From NCBI RefSeq assembly GCF_000425125.1, contig NZ_KE384308.1, positions 496,692-560,691 of the forward strand: DNA of 64,000 nt. Direction: 5' to 3'. The notes under the pieces were generated by a model. It was not told the origin of the DNA, did no database searches, and saw only the letters and a list, made by a program, of their open reading frames with translations. The first letter of the stretch is position 1; every line of letters begins with the position of its first letter. The position numbers and the translations under genes are program-made. Positions 53,441 to 61,516 of this stretch are shown here, piece after piece. The DNA is from Paenibacillus taiwanensis DSM 18679 (GTDB lineage: Bacteria; Bacillota; Bacilli; Paenibacillales; Paenibacillaceae).

Positions 53441-53995
53441 TTATCTGCCTGCCCCTAGTCGATTTTCGATATTTTTGTTTAGTTTGACTAGAACGTTTCG
53501 GAACACCTCCTGCTCCTCTTTATTTAATTCTTCTACAAGAGATGCGCAGGTTGACCAGAATGTAGGCAGTACTTGTTGTAATAACATACTGCCCTCAGGG
53601 CTAATCCGAACGTGGGTCATACGACCGTCCTTGGCGTACGGCTCGCGGATAATCCAATTTCTTTTCTCCAACCAAATCAGCAATGACGTAACAGAGGAAC
53701 GGCGAATACCAAGTCGATCTGCAATCGATGATGGTGTAACTAGCTCCTGACCGTCGTGGAGAGACAATAATAACAGTAAATCCAGTTTACTTTCGGTAAT
53801 GTCAAAGGAGGACAAGTCATGATCGACCAGATCCAAGACGTTATCTCCCAGCCATAACATAATCAGTCCCAAATGGGCTGCGTACTGATTGGTCTCCGAT
53901 GCGGCAGTACGTTCCATTAGCTTCAAATAGGGAGCGGTCCCTAGTCTAGGAAGCTGTTGCTCTGTTGTATATTCTTTAGCAGGCTTACGCTGCAC
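53441..53995 (-). CDS. MarR-family transcriptional regulator
   Basis: A 184-residue winged-helix protein. The wHTH core is TPSSIADRLGIRRSSVTSLLIWLEKRNWI followed by the wing REPYAKDGRMTHVRISPEG. GTG 53995 has AGGAGG seven bases upstream. Identical 13-bp palindromes sit upstream of this gene and of the exporter, so autorepression and exporter repression are likely. Confidence 0.9.
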   Translation of the reverse strand: MQRKPAKEYTTEQQLPRLGTAPYLKLMERTAASETNQYAAHLGLIMLWLGDNVLDLVDHDLSSFDITESKLDLLLLLSLHDGQELVTPSSIADRLGIRRSSVTSLLIWLEKRNWIIREPYAKDGRMTHVRISPEGSMLLQQVLPTFWSTCASLVEELNKEEQEVFRNVLVKLNKNIENRLGAGR

Positions 53996-54019
53996 TTGCA
54001 CACCTCCTCACCCATATAG

Positions 54020-54032
54020 TTAGATTATCTAA
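54020..54032. promoter_or_regulatory. MarR operator palindrome 2
   Basis: A second TTAGATTATCTAA copy upstream of the marR start. Including flanks it is close to the inverted sequence of the copy at 53411-53423 over roughly 23 bp, which is unlikely by chance. Confidence 0.7.
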
Positions 54033-54059
54033 TTACATACAATATAGCTTACATCTTAT

Positions 54060-54294
54060 ATTTTGGCAAGTCGCACTTTGCAGCAAGGAGTTCCATCGCA
54101 GTCTACAAGCTAGTTGTTCGCCTCCCACCTATATTAGGTGCTTTCATGCTCAGCATCAAACTTAACAGTCCTTCGGCTTCTAAAAAGCATTAGCTTTATT
54201 ATAATTTTGGGAATTTTCACCTCCCTCATTCGTATACACCTGGATAAAAAAGAATAATGAGTATTGCCACCCCAACAGTAAGCTTAAAGCATGA
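54060..54294. other. intergenic region, no feature
   Basis: No frame, hairpin or repeat of note between the MarR operator and the coding relic interrupted by the IS element. Confidence 0.4.
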
Positions 54295-54429
54295 TTCGAT
54301 TCTATTGTTCGGAATGAAGTTCAAAGCGTTTCAACATCTGTTTATCCTTATAAAGCACAAGTTGTAGTAGGAATCCCGACAGATGATCTGCTTGAATCAA
54401 CGAATAAGTTATATCGGTTGAGGATAGAC
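54295..54429 (+). pseudogene. coding relic cut by the IS3-family element
   Basis: A plus-strand frame without start codon reads VRNEVQSVSTSVYPYKAQ, VVVGIPTDDLLESTNKLYRL and RID up to the left end of the insertion sequence. The amino-acid texture is that of a real protein (beta-strand alternation, then helix). It is preceded by an in-frame stop and its continuation is not visible on the far side of the element. Family not recognised. Confidence 0.45.
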
Positions 54430-54529
54430 AAAAGAGACTGCTAAATGGTATTATCCCCTCACGGTAGACAACGAAAAAAAGACATCTGGTAAGATGGACT
54501 TAAACGTTGGCTACCGGAGGGGATTTTTC

Positions 54530-54829
54530 GTGGGAAAAACAGGCCGTACGAACAACCGTTACTCGGAGGAATTAAAACTGGAAGCGGTCAGGCTGGTGAC
54601 AGAGGCGAATATGGCTTACCGGGAGGTGGCCAAGCGACTCGGGATTCGGAATAAGTCTCAGGTGGAAGTGTGGGTAAAACGGCATCGGGAAGGGCAGCCA
54701 TTTAAATCCGAAGTGCTCCGAAAAGGGCGACCGAAGAACAAGTTCGCCAGCATGGAAGAAGAAATGGCATATTTAAGAGCGGAGATTGAGTACTTAAAAA
54801 AGCGGTATCCAAATCTACACGGGGAGTGA
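54530..54829 (+). CDS. IS3-family transposase OrfA
   Basis: A 99-residue protein with HTH NNRYSEELKLEAVRLV and MAYREVAKRLGIRNKSQVEVW and a leucine-zipper-like C-terminus (EEEMAYLRAEIEYLKKR). GTG 54530 has GGAGGGG upstream. The slippery A-AAA-AAG at 54796-54802 is in the correct register for -1 frameshifting into orfB. Confidence 0.88.
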   Translation: MGKTGRTNNRYSEELKLEAVRLVTEANMAYREVAKRLGIRNKSQVEVWVKRHREGQPFKSEVLRKGRPKNKFASMEEEMAYLRAEIEYLKKRYPNLHGE

Positions 54830-55692
54830 CCAGCAAAGCGATTCGATGTGAAGTCATTGAGGAAATGAGAGCGAAGTATCCACTAAAGTGGGTACTGGAA
54901 CTTGCCCAAGTATCACGGTCCGGCTATTACAAGTGGCGAAAAAAGGTATACGAGCCTAGCCCTCGTGTACTCCAAGAACAACTGCTGGAGGGGCATATCA
55001 TGGCGATTCATCGACTACACCCGTACTATGGTTACTTGCGGATGAGGGTGGCCTTGAAACGTGAAGGGCTGAACGTCAATCACAAGCGCGTTTACCGCTT
55101 GATGAAGAAACTCGGCATCCGCTCAGTGATCCGAAAGAAGCGGCGCTTCTTCGGCAAACAGGTATCCGTCGTTTATCCCAATCGGCTGGAACGCCAGTTC
55201 CATGCAGAGGCGCCGCTGCGAAAGCTCGTAACCGATATTACGTACATTCGGGTTGGAGATCAGTTCATATACCTCTCTGCCATTCAGGATCTGTACAATA
55301 ACGAGATTGTTGCCTGGCAGCTGTCCGAGCGAAACGACCTCGCCCTCGTCACGAGAACAGTCGATATGCTCAGCGAAAAAACCGATCTTACCGGAGTTCT
55401 TCTGCATTCTGATCAAGGTTTCCAGTACACCTTCAAGCCGTTTAATCGCAAACTGACGAAGCTTGGGATCCTTGGCAGCCACTCCAGACGAGGAAATTGC
55501 TTTGATAACGCTTGTATTGAATCATTCTTTTCGCATCTCAAGACAGAAAAGATTTATCTTGTCCGCCCACAAAGCATGTCCGACCTGGGACAGGCCATCC
55601 AAGAATATGTTTCGTTTTATAACAACGAACGCTTTCAAAAGAAACTAAACGACCGTTCGCCGGTAGAATACCGAGAAACGGTCGCAGCATGA
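54826..55692 (+). CDS. IS3-family transposase OrfB (DDE integrase core)
   Basis: A 288-residue protein in the -1 frame to orfA, starting GTGA across the orfA stop. HTH_21 region RLHPYYGYLRMRVALKREG, then the rve core with catalytic VTDITYI (Asp), LLHSDQGFQY (Asp) and NACIESFFSHLKTE (Glu), ending with FQKKLNDRSPVEYRE. No internal stop. Can be made alone by coupling or as an OrfAB fusion. Confidence 0.92.
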   Translation: MTSKAIRCEVIEEMRAKYPLKWVLELAQVSRSGYYKWRKKVYEPSPRVLQEQLLEGHIMAIHRLHPYYGYLRMRVALKREGLNVNHKRVYRLMKKLGIRSVIRKKRRFFGKQVSVVYPNRLERQFHAEAPLRKLVTDITYIRVGDQFIYLSAIQDLYNNEIVAWQLSERNDLALVTRTVDMLSEKTDLTGVLLHSDQGFQYTFKPFNRKLTKLGILGSHSRRGNCFDNACIESFFSHLKTEKIYLVRPQSMSDLGQAIQEYVSFYNNERFQKKLNDRSPVEYRETVAA

Positions 55693-55788
55693 CGAATGTC
55701 TTTTTATAAGTGTCTACTTGACGGGGGTATGACCAAAATACAGTCTCTTTTCCCTTATATGGTAACTGTTAAATAGTTGCGACACAAC

Positions 55789-56541
55789 TTACTCTCCGTT
55801 AAACAGCCACTGCATCGCCCAAGGCACGTAACGTACCCCACGCTCAAAGGAATGAAATTCACTTTCATAAATATCTTGGCGAGCCGTGTGCTCGGAGAAG
55901 CCATGCTGTAACAAGTGCTCATATACCGTTTTTGTGTTTGGCACCATCCATTGCTGACCGTTCGTTCGCCCGCTTCCTTCGGCGTGTCCGACATTCATAT
56001 ATAGACGTTGGCCGGTATTACGTATCGGATGCTGCTGCACCCACTCCACAATGCCAGGGAACCAGAAGGAACCAGAGAAGCTGCCAATTCGGCCAAACAC
56101 GTCCGGATACAGTATTCCTGTGTAAAGGGAAATGAGCCCCCCAAGGGAAAAACCCATTATCCCCGTATACTTCTGTTCGGGCCTTGTCCGATACTTACGG
56201 TCAATATAGGGCTTTAATTGTTCTACAATATAAGCAGCATACGCAGCTGCATTTCCGCCGAAATTCCGTGTCGGATCAAATACATTCTTTGACACAAAAG
56301 GCGTATACTCATTATTACGATCGAATGATGCTATACCAACAAAAATAATACCTGGCAGCTCCTGTCTAGCTGTCAACTGTCTAACAGCTTGCAGAGAGCC
56401 ACTTTCCTGCGGATTAATCAAATCCCCACTATCCTGTACGTAGACGACAGGGTAACGCTGTTCATCCTCTTCATATCCCTCTGGTACATAAATGAACAAC
56501 TCTCGATCATGTAACATATCTTTTATGCACATTGGCTGCAC
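55789..56541 (-). CDS. alpha/beta hydrolase, siderophore-esterase type (BesA/YbbA-like)
   Basis: A 250-residue PF00756-type esterase. VPEGYEEDEQRYPVVYVQD, nucleophile elbow GFSLGGLIS, and the His region FHSFERGVRYVPWAMQWLF are intact, so the enzyme may be functional. BesA relatives hydrolyse ferric-bacillibactin trilactone in the cytoplasm to free iron. Immediately upstream on the same strand is a decayed Btr-like regulator, the partner of besA in Bacillus, which supports the assignment. The uptake genes themselves are absent. Confidence 0.82.
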   Translation of the reverse strand: MQPMCIKDMLHDRELFIYVPEGYEEDEQRYPVVYVQDSGDLINPQESGSLQAVRQLTARQELPGIIFVGIASFDRNNEYTPFVSKNVFDPTRNFGGNAAAYAAYIVEQLKPYIDRKYRTRPEQKYTGIMGFSLGGLISLYTGILYPDVFGRIGSFSGSFWFPGIVEWVQQHPIRNTGQRLYMNVGHAEGSGRTNGQQWMVPNTKTVYEHLLQHGFSEHTARQDIYESEFHSFERGVRYVPWAMQWLFNGE

Positions 56542-56593
56542 AGCGAATCCCCCACTTCCTCAAGTTATACTATATAAGTTAAGAATTACTTAA

Positions 56594-57151
56594 TTACGAT
56601 GTCAGGAATCGGATTAGCTGTTTTGTCGTATGCTCGATTGCAAGTGGCCCTTGTGTACTCATCGATACATCTAATGGAACGACATGATTCCCTTTTGCCG
56701 CCTGCAAAGATTTCCACACCTTGCTCTTGTTCAGTTCGGTCATATGGGCATCAAAATCTGCTGCATGGTCCACGATAAAAATATAATCTGGATTCAGAAG
56801 TGTTATCCCTCAAGCTTAGAGCCACTTGGCATCATCATACCCAGACCATTCGTTTGATCGTATCTTCTTTGGCTGCGAGCTAATGACAACATCCCTACTA
56901 AACTCACTGTCCGTCACCAACAGATCAAGAAGTAATCCTTTCCCTCCATGTATGAGCTGCATACTGCGCACTGTGTAAGTAATATGCTGCACCTGTACTT
57001 GCGCACTACCTCGTACAGCATACATAAATACACTAGTCGGCAGCGGATATGTATATGACTCCTTTTGCGGCCGCAGCGTGTAATGCCGTACATCCATCAC
57101 TTTCACGGATGCATGACTCGACAGCTGGATCAGATCGTTAAGGTTCATCAT
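56594..57151 (-). pseudogene. decayed Btr-like AraC/substrate-binding regulator
   Basis: The N-terminal part (from ATG 57151/57148, GAGAGGATG upstream) reads MNLNDLIQLSSHASVKV, YPLPTSVFMYAVRGSAQV, a cupin-like AraC sensor. It runs in the same frame through two stops (56816-56818 TAA, 56810-56812 TGA) into LLNPDYIFIVDHAADFDAHM and WKSLQAAKGNHVVPLD, the C-terminal end of a siderophore-binding protein. The central AraC HTH and most of the binding domain are missing. Btr of B. subtilis has exactly this sensor-HTH-SBP order and activates the feu/besA operon. Confidence 0.72.
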
Positions 57152-57286
57152 TGCATCCTCTCTTTCTGAGCACACCATGACCAGTTGTAACAACTTACGA
57201 CTAGTACGCTTCTCCTTATTATAGGTGATAACAATTCTCAGCTTCAATCCTAAATTTGATCGGATCGGCTTACTACTTTTTTATCC

Positions 57287-57340
57287 TAAAAGTAAAAGAA
57301 GCTGACCATTCTACCGTGTTACGATAGAATGACAACTTCT
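57287..57340 (-). terminator. terminator upstream of the Btr relic
   Basis: CATTCTA (57307-57313)/TAGAATG (57325-57331) with outer AGAAG/CTTCT pairing. On the minus strand it is followed by TTTTACTTTT. Confidence 0.6.
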
Positions 57341-57360
57341 GTTCGAGGATCTATAAAAAA

Positions 57361-57600
57361 TGGCTGTTACTTTTTCGTACCCAGACGGTCCTGAATTATC
57401 GCTGCTACCTCTTGCACCTGCGAAATACTCAGCGCATTTATCATTTAATTAATCAAATCCTGCTTCACCTTTGGAGTGGGGGTCAGCCCCAACTGCTGAT
57501 GTATAGCTTGACCGCCCCGGTTGACAGCATCATAAGGAGCGACCTTGAAAGTTAACTCATTGTTCAAGCGTTTACCACTTCAACAAATGGTCTGACCTAA
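57361..57600 (-). pseudogene. decayed fragment, possibly of a siderophore-binding protein
   Basis: Minus-strand reading NNELTFKVAPYDAVNRGGQA, IHQQLGLTPTPKVKQDLIN ends at a stop; a second frame then reads MINALSISQVQEVAAIIQ and ends before a terminator. The first part resembles the middle of iron-siderophore substrate-binding proteins. It may belong to the same dead uptake locus. Tentative. Confidence 0.4.
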
Positions 57601-57602
57601 TT

Positions 57603-58412
57603 TTATATTTCCATATGAAACGCATACACCGGATAGTTTTCAATTTTTTCAAAACCAAGTCTTAAAGCTAACTTGTGAGAAGGTACATTCTCATGTGTGG
57701 TCTCCCATAAAGGATACATTTGTTGTTCGAGCAAATGTGCAATTAACTGGATTGCAGCAACAGTTGCATAACCTTTACCCCGCTCTTCTTTGGCAAATGT
57801 ATCAACATCTATAAAATATTCATGTCCAACGATAAAACCATTATTTTTGCAAACCGTGATAAGCTGATTATCTTTCTTTACTTCTACTCCTATGCACTTC
57901 TTCGCTTTAAACTCATCTCTCACATATGGAAATCCATAAAATGATTGAGGCAGTATATCGAAATGAACAAGGTCAATTTTTAATGGCTCTTCTACCACTT
58001 TCACATGCCGCTTAACTTGAGCAAATTTATTTAGATTTAGTGCATATACGGATTCATAATGTTTATGTACTTTCAAAAAAGGGACTTCCTTGTCAAAAAA
58101 GCAATTCCAGGCTTCATCATCCGAAGTATAAATTTCAAACCAATTCTCGTTACGCTGCTTACAATCGGGCATCACAATATGCTGTAAAAAACGGCTCATA
58201 TCTGTTTTGCTAATCTCTGTAGAAAGATTTCCTTCCAAGTACATCCATCTACCAGTAGCCCACACAATGGCGATCTGAGGTGCTTGGTCGTCATCTACAA
58301 ATACTCGACCTGGATAGTCGCCATAAATAACCGATAACGCTGGGATATAACTCTTTTTGCCCCTAAAAAAAGATTCAACTATTTGAAATTGACCAGTCTG
58401 CAATTCTAGCAT
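57603..58412 (-). CDS. GNAT-family N-acetyltransferase
   Basis: About 269 residues. The C-terminal half has the GNAT acetyl-CoA pattern: GVEVKKDNQLITVCKNNGFI, then FAKEERGKGYATVAAIQLIAH (the RGKGYA loop) and NVPSHKLALRLGFEKIENYP. The N-terminal half is the usual extra domain of the PF12746-type acetyltransferases. ATG 58412 has AGGGGAAC upstream; a TTG at 58454 overlapping the preceding TetR stop is an alternative. Substrate unknown. Confidence 0.85.
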   Translation of the reverse strand: MLELQTGQFQIVESFFRGKKSYIPALSVIYGDYPGRVFVDDDQAPQIAIVWATGRWMYLEGNLSTEISKTDMSRFLQHIVMPDCKQRNENWFEIYTSDDEAWNCFFDKEVPFLKVHKHYESVYALNLNKFAQVKRHVKVVEEPLKIDLVHFDILPQSFYGFPYVRDEFKAKKCIGVEVKKDNQLITVCKNNGFIVGHEYFIDVDTFAKEERGKGYATVAAIQLIAHLLEQQMYPLWETTHENVPSHKLALRLGFEKIENYPVYAFHMEI

Positions 58413-58450
58413 CTTACGTTCCCCTATTCGTTTTGGATTTAGTGTTAGAT

Positions 58451-59014
58451 TCAATCCGACTTTAACTGCCCAAAGATGTATTGCTGCATCTGATTGGCAA
58501 GTAAAATGATATTCGGGTCCTTTCCATGCTTTAAAACTCTATATAGAAACACGATCGAGTTAGCGGCATATAATTCCGCCAAATAGTCTAATGCAATCGG
58601 GCTTGATGAAAAATGACGGTTTAAATAGTCCAAGCATGTACTATACAACACGTGTTCAAATTCCTTACGCAAATCTGCTGTTCCTTCATGCACTTGCAAC
58701 AAGGTGGAAATCTCAAGTTGTTGTTCGATCATCGCATCGGTGACAAATTCGATGGCATCAGCCACCCTGTTCTCATCAATGGAATCAAATCGCTGTTTAA
58801 TCTCATACGTAAAATCAAGAACATGTTGTTGAACCATACTGTCTAGCAAGTCGTACTTATCTAAATAATGACTATAGAAAGTCGAACGACCTATAAGCGC
58901 TTGATCGCATATGTGTTTGATCGTAATCTCTTTAAATTGCTGATGCTGGAGCAGCTCAATAATTCCTCGTTTGATGGCTAGTTTTGTTTTGTACACTCTG
59001 ATGTCTTCAATCAT
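58451..59014 (-). CDS. TetR-family regulator
   Basis: About 187 residues. HTH RGIIELLQHQQFKEITIKHICDQALIGRSTFYSHYLDKYDLLD is clear, with a C-terminal domain of the type that carries FLYRVLKHGKDP (TetR_C_33-like). AAGGAG lies about ten bases before ATG 59014. Divergent from an alpha/beta hydrolase gene, with the GNAT gene directly downstream. Confidence 0.88.
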   Translation of the reverse strand: MIEDIRVYKTKLAIKRGIIELLQHQQFKEITIKHICDQALIGRSTFYSHYLDKYDLLDSMVQQHVLDFTYEIKQRFDSIDENRVADAIEFVTDAMIEQQLEISTLLQVHEGTADLRKEFEHVLYSTCLDYLNRHFSSSPIALDYLAELYAANSIVFLYRVLKHGKDPNIILLANQMQQYIFGQLKSD

Positions 59015-59157
59015 CAACCAATTACTCCTTATTTGTAGGATATGAAACAGTTCATAGATCACATGTAAGATATCGTACATTTGCGGCTATTCTACTTATT
59101 TTTTAGTAAATCATTCTACCCTATAGTAGGTACATACCAACTAAAGGAGGAATCAAC

Positions 59158-60270
59158 ATGTTTAAACTATACGTACAAGATGAACAATTTAATTTGCAAA
59201 TCAATCGGTTTATGAACGATTATTACGAAGAAGATGAGCGCGCACAGGCTGACTTGGGACAAATAATTCCACGTTTACAGGATGCTCACAGTTGGTATGA
59301 AACTTGGCTTGAGTTTGCGCATAAGCGTGAACATAGCAAAGACTACGACTTAGCTTCCGTCTACTATCAAGCAGCAGAATTTTATTTGTCACCTGAAGAT
59401 CCTAATAAAAACATCATGTATCAAAAATATCGAGAAACCTTCTATAAAGGATATACTGAATTTGACTATGAAACCTTTCAGATCCCTTATGAGAACTTTT
59501 ATTTGCCTGCTGTAAAATTGTTAACCCCTGGGGCTAACCAAACCTTACTTGTGTTTGGCGGTTACGATTCTTACATGGAAGAAATGCTTAAAATGATGCG
59601 ATTTATAAAAGGAATTAATTACAATATTATCGTATTTGATGGACCAGGCCAAGGAACCGCCTTAAAGAACGGCCTTAAATTTATTCATAACTGGGAAAAA
59701 CCGATATCAACGATAATTGATTATTTCAAATTAGATCAGGTCAGCATTTTAGGCGCATCTTGGGGTGGCTATCTGGCGATGCGTGCTGCCGCTTTCGAAA
59801 AAAGAATAGACAAAGTCATTGCCTTTAACATTTTTTATTGTGGACTAGATGCATTAAAAAATCGTATGCCAACAGATACTTATAAGGGGATCATGCAATT
59901 GGTAGACCATAATGAAGCCGATAAAGTTAACCGTTTACTCGAACGAATGATGGCTAATAACATCGATTTAAGATGGAAACTTACCAAAGGGATGGAAAAT
60001 ACAGGAGCAGCCACGCCGTTTGATTTAGTTAAAGCTTTTGCAAAACATACGATGCATGGAATTGGCCCATTCATTAATCAGGATGTGCTATTATTAGCTG
60101 GACAAGAGGATCAATACGTACCAATAAGCCGTTTGCCTAAAATTCAACAAGAATTAAGTAATGCGGCATCTATTACGACGAAAGTATTTACGAAAGAAAC
60201 GGGTGGTGAACAGCACTGCCAAGCAGGTCATCGCGAGTTGGCTTTTAATGAAATGAAGAAATTCCTCTAA
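59158..60270 (+). CDS. alpha/beta hydrolase
   Basis: A 370-residue protein. An N-terminal helical cap-like region (about 1-110) precedes the hydrolase core: VFGGYDSYMEEM (oxyanion region), nucleophile elbow GASWGGYLAM, and a late Asp/His pair in GQEDQYVP and GGEQHCQAGHRE. The layout resembles FrsA/dipeptidyl-type hydrolases with an N-terminal helical domain. AAGGAGG precedes the ATG. Probably repressed by the divergent TetR protein. Substrate not deducible. Confidence 0.85.
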   Translation: MFKLYVQDEQFNLQINRFMNDYYEEDERAQADLGQIIPRLQDAHSWYETWLEFAHKREHSKDYDLASVYYQAAEFYLSPEDPNKNIMYQKYRETFYKGYTEFDYETFQIPYENFYLPAVKLLTPGANQTLLVFGGYDSYMEEMLKMMRFIKGINYNIIVFDGPGQGTALKNGLKFIHNWEKPISTIIDYFKLDQVSILGASWGGYLAMRAAAFEKRIDKVIAFNIFYCGLDALKNRMPTDTYKGIMQLVDHNEADKVNRLLERMMANNIDLRWKLTKGMENTGAATPFDLVKAFAKHTMHGIGPFINQDVLLLAGQEDQYVPISRLPKIQQELSNAASITTKVFTKETGGEQHCQAGHRELAFNEMKKFL

Positions 60271-60314
60271 GCAGCCTTTCGTTCGGATAACTCACCCGGT
60301 GCACAAACAAATAT

Positions 60315-60346
60315 GACCAGCCTGTGGATTCGTCCATAGACTGGTC
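60315..60346. terminator. bidirectional hairpin between hydrolase and telA
   Basis: GACCAG...CTGGTC with inner CTGTGGA/TCCATAG around a TTCG loop, between convergent genes. Confidence 0.6.
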
Positions 60347-60353
60347 ACGCTCT

Positions 60354-61493
60354 TTATAAACCTAGCTTGTGTCCCTTTTCTAAACGTTGGATTTGCTGTT
60401 CACCGTGATCCGCTAGTTCCCGGAACTGATCGATCGTTTCGCGCATCTTCGGTAGCGCTTCCTGCTTATAGGTGCTAATAGAATCAAGCGCGGATAATAC
60501 ATCAGTGAACGCTTGTTTTAATGTATCTACAGAAACGTTCGTCTCAAGTGATTGTTTATGAATGTGAGCGCCTTGATCTTTTAACATTCTTGACGTACCC
60601 GCAATCAGCTCATTTGTCGTTTGGTTTAACAGTTCGATCTTTTTTAAGACGATCTTTTGATTGTACAGCGCGCTAGCTACTGTCACCGAAATTTTCAGGG
60701 CGGATATGGTCACGTTTTTAGCTCTGTCCACGCCTCGAATCAGTTCTTTGTTGTTCCTTGTGACCACTTCAATCGCCATAATCCCCTGTTGGTTTACAAC
60801 CATCATTTGCTGCATATCCATTACTCGCTGCCGAAGTGGGAACAGAACCTCCTCCGTAATGAAGCGAATTTTGTCTGGATCTTCATTTCGAGCCTTGGCC
60901 GCTTCGATTTGCGCTTCAATGGAACTGTCCATTAAAGTGCCCAGCTCGATTTCTTTTTGCAGCTTTTTAGTCAAATCACGCAGCGCCTGCTGTTCAATCT
61001 CAAGTGTCGTATTGTCATTTTTTAACGTTGTTTTCCCTTTATCGAGGGAGACGACAATATCAGCGATCACCGCATCTGCTTTCTGATATTTCAGGAAATA
61101 AGCGCGCAACGGGTTAAATAATTTGCCTAAAAATCCGGTTTTCGTAAAGTCGATGACACTCGGGTCCAAATCCTTTAATTGCATATGCAATTCCGTTAGC
61201 CCTTTAGCGACTTGACCGCCCTCATCCCCTGTCTTGGCGAGGTTACCGACCGAAACTTGCAGTAAGTTGTTTTTGCCTGAGGAAGTTCTCATCGTATTCA
61301 TACCGAATGAGTCAATTGATTGCAAAATTTCTTTCCTCTTCTCAAGCGAATCCAGATCTAAAGACATAATAGACGCTACATTGGAATCAGCCAATGCTTG
61401 AAGTTTGGCAACTTCTTCAGGAACAGGCTTCACCTCGTGCTCAATTGCGGCTTGAATGGCTTCCGGGCTTGCAACTTCCATTGAAAATGTCAT
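60354..61493 (-). CDS. TelA-family toxic-anion-resistance protein
   Basis: A 379-residue, largely helical protein with long coiled-coil stretches (about 130-260). VGNLAKTGDEGGQVAKGLTE, FNPLRAYFLKYQKADAVI and the conserved RQRVMDMQQMMVVNQQGIMAIEVV block identify the TelA/KlaA family (YaaN in Bacillus). These proteins confer tellurite or envelope-stress resistance by unknown means, often beside XpaC. Last gene of the minus-strand xpaC-VWA-telA run, 23 bp after the VWA gene. Confidence 0.9.
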   Translation of the reverse strand: MTFSMEVASPEAIQAAIEHEVKPVPEEVAKLQALADSNVASIMSLDLDSLEKRKEILQSIDSFGMNTMRTSSGKNNLLQVSVGNLAKTGDEGGQVAKGLTELHMQLKDLDPSVIDFTKTGFLGKLFNPLRAYFLKYQKADAVIADIVVSLDKGKTTLKNDNTTLEIEQQALRDLTKKLQKEIELGTLMDSSIEAQIEAAKARNEDPDKIRFITEEVLFPLRQRVMDMQQMMVVNQQGIMAIEVVTRNNKELIRGVDRAKNVTISALKISVTVASALYNQKIVLKKIELLNQTTNELIAGTSRMLKDQGAHIHKQSLETNVSVDTLKQAFTDVLSALDSISTYKQEALPKMRETIDQFRELADHGEQQIQRLEKGHKLGL

Positions 61494-61516
61494 ATCGCTC
61501 CTCCTATAAATAAGGG

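Larger units (their letters stand above)
54430..55751 (+). mobile_element. IS3-family (IS150-like) insertion sequence
   Basis: Bounded by terminal inverted repeats: AAAAGAGACTG at 54430-54440 and its complement CAGTCTCTTTT at 55741-55751, with looser matching over about 55 bp inward (TGGT, CCCC, GTAGACA, AAAAAGACAT). Inside are overlapping orfA and orfB with an A-AAA-AAG slippery heptamer and a complete DDE core, so the element looks functional. A target-site duplication is not obvious. Confidence 0.9.

Noticed and set aside
54426..55755. Target-site duplication of the IS3-family element
   Set aside because: Flanking bases (GAC or ACA on the left, CCC or TCC on the right) do not match for 3-5 bp.
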